Shown: piece by piece, positions 6,355 through 8,402 of the stretch | How positions within the stretch are numbered: position 1 is the stretch's first letter | How the letters are laid out: each line of letters opens with the position of its first letter | Source of the DNA: Acidiferrobacterales bacterium | Lineage (GTDB): Bacteria > Pseudomonadota > Gammaproteobacteria > Acidiferrobacterales > Sulfurifustaceae | Assembly: GCA_015492195.1 (NCBI GenBank) | Contig: WGFP01000179.1 | Span: forward strand, 1-8,402 | Length of the DNA: 8,402 nucleotides | Direction of reading: 5' to 3' | The notes under the pieces: generated by a model | What the model was told of the DNA's origin: nothing | Database searches by the model: none | The model's input: only the letters and a program-made list of their open reading frames with translations | Position numbers and translations under genes: made by a program

Positions 6355-6741
6355 ATGTATGGAATCAACATTCAGGTGGCCGGTAATCTCGACTCGGCGG
6401 TGCAGCGTGTCACCGAAGCCCTCAAGGCCGAGGGTTTCGGCATACTCACCGAAATCGACGTTCAGGCGACCTTGAAGGCCAAACTGGGGATAGATGGGCG
6501 CCCGTACCGGATTCTCGGGGCGTGCAATCCCGAGCTCGCCCACCGCGCCTTGACGGCGGATCCGGATATCGGACTCCTGTTGCCGTGTAATGTCGTTGTG
6601 CGCGAGGAGGCGGACGGCAAGGTGACGATCGGTTTCTTGGATCCGATGATCATTTCCAAGCTCTCGGACAAATCCGAAGTCAGTGAAATCGCCAACGAGG
6701 CGCGCACGCGGCTCGAACGCGTGCGAGACAGCCTCAAGTGA
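6355..6741 (+). CDS. DUF302-family protein
   Basis: A 128-residue, apparently cytoplasmic protein of the DUF302 family: no signal peptide or membrane segment is visible. Diagnostic stretches are an N-terminal GNLDSAVQRVTEALKAEGFG (about 10-29), then YRILGACNPELAHRAL (51-66) and DIGLLLPCNVVVRE (71-84), with the two conserved Cys at 57 and 78, and an FLDPM segment (94-98). DUF302 proteins often occur near sulfur, respiratory or metal genes, but their biochemical role is not settled; the paired ACNP and LPCN motifs suggest binding of a ligand or metal. AAGGA at 6341-6345, nine bases before the ATG, supports the start. It probably has its own promoter upstream. It is followed after a hairpin by another small exported protein gene. 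Confidence 0.9.
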   Translation: MYGINIQVAGNLDSAVQRVTEALKAEGFGILTEIDVQATLKAKLGIDGRPYRILGACNPELAHRALTADPDIGLLLPCNVVVREEADGKVTIGFLDPMIISKLSDKSEVSEIANEARTRLERVRDSLK

Positions 6742-6746
6742 CTGCA

Positions 6747-6780
6747 TCTCCGGAGACATACCGTTAGATATGGCCGGAGA
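6747..6780 (+). repeat. Inverted repeat between DUF302 and the 138-residue ORF
   Basis: TCTCCGG (6747-6753) pairs with CCGGAGA (6774-6780), and CATA (6757-6760) can pair with TATG (6769-6772) inside it. ATTAAAG follows instead of a T-run. It lies 17 bases before the next start codon, so it could either end the DUF302 message or restrain translation of the next gene. Confidence 0.4.
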
Positions 6781-6797
6781 ATTAAAGCTTATGCAAT

Positions 6798-7214
6798 ATG
6801 GAAACTAAGAGATTGATTTTCAGACGTCGCAGAGCGGGCGTGTCCCAATTATTTGTGGGATGGGCGGCGCTTTTTCTGGTGCTGACGTTGGCGCCTTACT
6901 GCGAATCATTTGCGGCCGCTTTCGAGGAGGCCGTAACCGTTTCGGAACTGGATCATCGTCATGTCGGCGATATCACGTCTCACCGGCACAGCTCTCCGGT
7001 TGATTGCGACAAATGGGCGAACGGCGCAGACAACGGCATTAAGGCCGTGTCCGGCGCCCTGCCGTACGGCCCCGATCCGCAGACCGTACCAAGGACGGGA
7101 AGGTTGTTTCATGCTTCTCTTTCCGTGTCGCCTTCTTCAATAAACCTTCATTTTTATCATTCTCCACCGTCGTCGTTACCGCTTTACCTGCGCTTCGAGC
7201 ATTTTCTTATTTAA
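6798..7214 (+). CDS. Small exported His-containing protein, unrecognised (CopL/DUF2946-like layout)
   Basis: A 138-residue product with a basic start (RRRRAG, up to residue 13), a hydrophobic stretch (about 18-32) and likely signal cleavage near SFA (37-39); the PYCESFAA segment around the cleavage point is characteristic of small exported proteins near metal-resistance genes. The mature part has H53-R-H55, H62-R-H64 and C70, plausible metal ligands. Its C-terminus is rich in Ser, Pro and aromatic residues (LHFYHSPPSSLPLY). I do not recognise a named family with certainty. It resembles the 113-residue protein at 1354-1695 in general plan but lacks its Cys cluster. No strong ribosome binding site is seen (GGAGA lies about 17 bases upstream), so the start is uncertain. 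It precedes the MerR regulator. Confidence 0.5.
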   Translation: METKRLIFRRRRAGVSQLFVGWAALFLVLTLAPYCESFAAAFEEAVTVSELDHRHVGDITSHRHSSPVDCDKWANGADNGIKAVSGALPYGPDPQTVPRTGRLFHASLSVSPSSINLHFYHSPPSSLPLYLRFEHFLI

Positions 7215-7222
7215 TTCCGGGG

Positions 7223-7271
7223 CGGCAGTAGCCTGAGGGTGTTCTGCCGGGTTGTGGAGCAGTTCCGCTCC
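7223..7271 (+). terminator. Two adjacent hairpins after the 138-residue ORF
   Basis: CGGCAG (7223-7228) pairs with CTGCCG (7244-7249), and directly after it GGAGC (7256-7260) pairs with GCTCC (7267-7271), followed by TTAAATTAAAT. The second could be a weak intrinsic terminator separating the upstream gene from the regulator gene. The T-run is interrupted, so strength is doubtful. Confidence 0.35.
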
Positions 7272-7337
7272 TTAAATTAAATATGTTTCCGGCGGAATGC
7301 TTCATTGCTTGCAGCATGTTTGATGACGCGCGTTGTC

Positions 7338-7347
7338 TTGCATGCAA
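7338..7347. promoter_or_regulatory. Palindrome upstream of the merR-type gene
   Basis: TTGCATGCAA is a perfect 10-base palindrome located 35 bases before the regulator start. It could be an operator for autoregulation, but I see no clear -35/-10 pair around it. Confidence 0.2.
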
Positions 7348-7365
7348 TCTAACTTACCGAAATCT

Positions 7366-7373
7366 AAAAGGAG
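7366..7373 (+). promoter_or_regulatory. Ribosome binding site deciding the merR start
   Basis: AAAAGGAG precedes three in-frame ATGs at 7376, 7382 and 7385. Spacing is 2, 8 and 11 bases; ATG 7382 is best placed. A far upstream ATG at 7283 has no such site. Confidence 0.65.
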
Positions 7374-7381
7374 TCATGATT

Positions 7382-7804
7382 ATGATGACAGTCAGTCAAC
7401 TCTCCAAACGGGGCGGAGTAGAACCCCATGTTGTGCGCTACTACGCGCGAATCGGCCTGCTCGTTCCGGCCCGCCATCCGGAAAACGGTTATAAACTGTT
7501 TTCGCATGCCGATATATCACGGCTTCAGTTCATACGGCAGGCCCAGAACCTTGGCTTTACGTTGGACGAAATCGGGAAAATTCTCGAGGAAAGCGGCCAA
7601 GGCAAATCGCCGTGCCACCACGTGCGCACGATTCTACGGCGACGCATCGTCGAAAATCGACGCAAACTTGATGAGCTTGTGGCGCTCCAGGCACGGATGG
7701 AGCACGCATTAAAGCAGTGGGAGAAGATGCCGGACAGTCTGCCGGACGGCGATTCCGTATGCCGCTTGATTGAGTCCACCGGCCCGGCACATCAAAATGC
7801 TTGA
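7382..7804 (+). CDS. MerR-family metal-responsive transcriptional regulator
   Basis: A 140-residue dimeric DNA-binding regulator. The N-terminal winged helix-turn-helix is clear: TVSQLSKRGGVEPHVVRYYARIGLL (3-27), PARHPENGYKLFSHADISRLQFI (29-51), and GFTLDEIGKIL (58-68). A long dimerisation helix follows (about 79-110). Potential metal ligands are C78-H79-H80 at the start of that helix and C127 in GDSVCRLIES. Compared with mercury MerR (Cys 82, 117 and 126), the first and last Cys are kept but the middle position appears to be W113, and the CueR pair near 112/120 is absent. The inducer is therefore unclear; a divalent soft metal or copper is possible. Its stop codon overlaps a MerR-type promoter facing the next gene, its probable target. 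Confidence 0.9.
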   Translation: MMTVSQLSKRGGVEPHVVRYYARIGLLVPARHPENGYKLFSHADISRLQFIRQAQNLGFTLDEIGKILEESGQGKSPCHHVRTILRRRIVENRRKLDELVALQARMEHALKQWEKMPDSLPDGDSVCRLIESTGPAHQNA

Positions 7805-7831
7805 CCTGCACCTTGTATACAGGTTGTAAAT
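7801..7831 (+). promoter_or_regulatory. MerR-type promoter and operator overlapping the regulator stop codon
   Basis: TTGACC (-35, 7801-7806) and GTAAAT (-10, 7826-7831) are separated by 19 bases, the long spacer typical of MerR-activated promoters. Between them a 21-base dyad begins with ACCTG (7804-7808) and ends with CAGGT (7820-7824). From memory the arrangement matches CadR/PbrR-class promoters base for base in spacing. The TGA stop of the regulator lies inside the -35 hexamer. The promoter faces the Met-rich gene at 8010. Confidence 0.65.
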
Positions 7832-7885
7832 TGAGGTCTTTGATGGGTAGGGGAAATGTTTCCTATACCGAAAGCGGGCGGATAT

Positions 7886-7927
7886 TTGACGTCCGTCAAG
7901 AAAATGCCGAATGGAACGGTGTTTAAT
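7886..7927 (+). promoter_or_regulatory. Second putative CRP/FNR-type promoter, upstream of the Met-rich gene
   Basis: TTGAC-GTCC-GTCAA (7886-7899) repeats the dyad found at 6271-6284. A -10-like TTTAAT (7922-7927, five of six matches to TATAAT) starts exactly 29.5 bases from the dyad centre, the class II activator spacing, predicting a transcript start near 7934. It lies about 85 bases downstream of the MerR-type promoter, so the gene at 8010 may have two promoters. Confidence 0.42.
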
Positions 7928-7998
7928 CAACCGCACACCCTAGTTACCGGGAGGAGGGGCGAGTGCGCGTGTTACCAGAAGTATTCAATTCAATTTAC

Positions 7999-8006
7999 GG
8001 AGGTGA
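7999..8006 (+). promoter_or_regulatory. Very strong ribosome binding site for the Met-rich gene
   Basis: GGAGGTGA is a near-perfect match to the anti-Shine-Dalgarno sequence, and its GGAGG core ends six bases before ATG 8010. It is the strongest site in the window and implies high expression. Confidence 0.85.
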
Positions 8007-8009
8007 ATC

Positions 8010-8402
8010 ATGAACAGGAAGACCATAACGGCCTTAACACTCGTCGGATTCGTTGCCTTGGGGCTCGGCGGCTTACCCTTAATATCCCAAGCCCAGGATG
8101 ACGATCACATGGCGGGTCACGGAGTAACGAGTAAGAAACAGGGACAAGCCCCCGGTTACGGTATGGGTCACGGGGTAACGGGCAAGAAACAAGGGCAGGC
8201 CCCCGGTTACGGTATGGGTCACGGTTACAGTAGGGGCTACGGCATGGGCGGTTCCGGCATGATGGGCATGGGCGGCGGCATGATGGGCGGCCACGGTATT
8301 ATGGGAAGCGGTATGGGTATGATGGGCGGCATGGACATGAGTGCCATCCGGATGCTGGATCTTACTGACCAGCAGCGGGCTCGGATTAATAAGATCCAGG
8401 AC
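8010..8402 (+). CDS. Met/Gly/His-rich exported protein with Spy/CpxP-like LTxxQ segment (partial)
   Basis: The first 131 residues are visible; the gene runs off the window. A Sec signal peptide (hydrophobic 6-25, cleavage after SQA 26-28) sends it to the periplasm. Two tandem 17-residue repeats (GHGVTSKKQGQAPGYGM and GHGVTGKKQGQAPGYGM, from residue 36 to 69) are followed by a Met/Gly-rich stretch (about 70-110; GMGG, GMMG, GGHGIMG). Then MLDLTDQQRARINKIQD (115-131) matches the start of the LTxxQ motif of Spy/CpxP/ZraP-type periplasmic metal sensors and chaperones. The Met/His-rich domain probably binds Cu(I). It is preceded by a strong ribosome binding site and by two candidate promoters, one of MerR type. 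Function as a copper sponge or a metal-stress chaperone is inferred. Confidence 0.82.
   Translation, partial: MNRKTITALTLVGFVALGLGGLPLISQAQDDDHMAGHGVTSKKQGQAPGYGMGHGVTGKKQGQAPGYGMGHGYSRGYGMGGSGMMGMGGGMMGGHGIMGSGMGMMGGMDMSAIRMLDLTDQQRARINKIQD
8114..8215 (+). repeat. Two tandem 51-base repeats in the Met-rich gene
   Basis: Units 8114-8164 and 8165-8215 each begin GGGTCACGG and encode 17 residues; a third partial copy (GGGTCACGG) starts at 8216. The copies differ mostly at synonymous positions (for example CAGGGACAA versus CAAGGGCAG), so the duplication is not very recent and the protein repeat is probably under selection. Confidence 0.85.

Noticed and set aside
7283..7381. ATG giving the MerR regulator a 33-residue N-terminal extension
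   Set aside because: MerR proteins begin just before the helix-turn-helix, and AAAAGGAG at 7366-7373 fits ATG 7382.
7843..7926. 27-residue leader frame (starting MGRGNVSYTESGR) with GAGGT upstream
   Set aside because: If transcription starts from the MerR-type promoter near 7838, the ribosome binding site would not be in the RNA; the peptide has no notable features.
7856..8101. 81-residue frame overlapping the start of the Met-rich gene
   Set aside because: It overlaps the signal peptide region of a much better gene, has no ribosome binding site and includes regulatory DNA.
1..8402. CRISPR array, tRNA or rRNA gene, insertion sequence or attachment site
   Set aside because: No regularly spaced repeats, no cloverleaf or rRNA-like sequence, and no transposase or flanking terminal repeats were seen by eye; a covariance-model and repeat search would be needed to exclude degraded ones.

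Overview
This window looks like gammaproteobacterial (or closely related) chromosome. The first gene encodes a long-form PurC (SAICAR synthase). The rest is a copper or heavy-metal handling cluster of the CopAB type, with moderately high GC, Tat- and Sec-exported proteins and outer-membrane components. Genus and species cannot be read from the sequence. All confident genes are on the + strand. I saw no transposase, integrase, tRNA, rRNA or CRISPR array.

Layout: 1-224 is an intergenic leader. purC (225-1118) is the one housekeeping gene and is followed by a doubtful 50-codon ORF. At 1354 the metal region begins with a short exported Cys/His-rich protein, then copA (Tat-exported multicopper oxidase) and copB (outer-membrane copper protein). 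A strong intrinsic terminator lies at 4661-4690, almost touching the ribosome binding site of a periplasmic cytochrome c gene (4715-5215). A 419-base stretch without a convincing gene follows; it holds a weak trace of a decayed haem motif. Next come a second cytochrome c, this one a lipoprotein (5635-6102), and a 26-28 residue single-pass membrane microprotein (about 6151-6231). Further right are a DUF302 protein (6355-6741), a second short exported His-containing protein (6798-7214), a MerR-family regulator (7382-7804) and the start of a Met/Gly/His-rich exported protein with an LTxxQ (Spy/CpxP-like) segment, cut off by the window end.

How the parts may work together (inference): CopA would oxidise Cu(I) in the periplasm, and CopB and the Met/His-rich proteins would bind copper. 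The two monohaem cytochromes could exchange electrons with copper, with CopA or with the respiratory chain. CopC, CopD, a copper P-type ATPase and CopRS are all absent from the window, so the cytochromes, DUF302 and MerR take positions other cop clusters give to those parts.

The regulatory DNA is the most informative new layer. A MerR-type promoter (TTGACC, 19-base spacer, GTAAAT, with an ACCTG/CAGGT dyad) overlaps the merR stop codon and points at the Met-rich gene. Two copies of TTGAC-N4-GTCAA, which has the geometry of a CRP/FNR-superfamily site, lie upstream of the DUF302 gene and of the Met-rich gene. Each has a -10-like hexamer at the spacing expected of a class II activator promoter. 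The window may therefore link metal sensing to a second, possibly redox or gas-responsive, signal.
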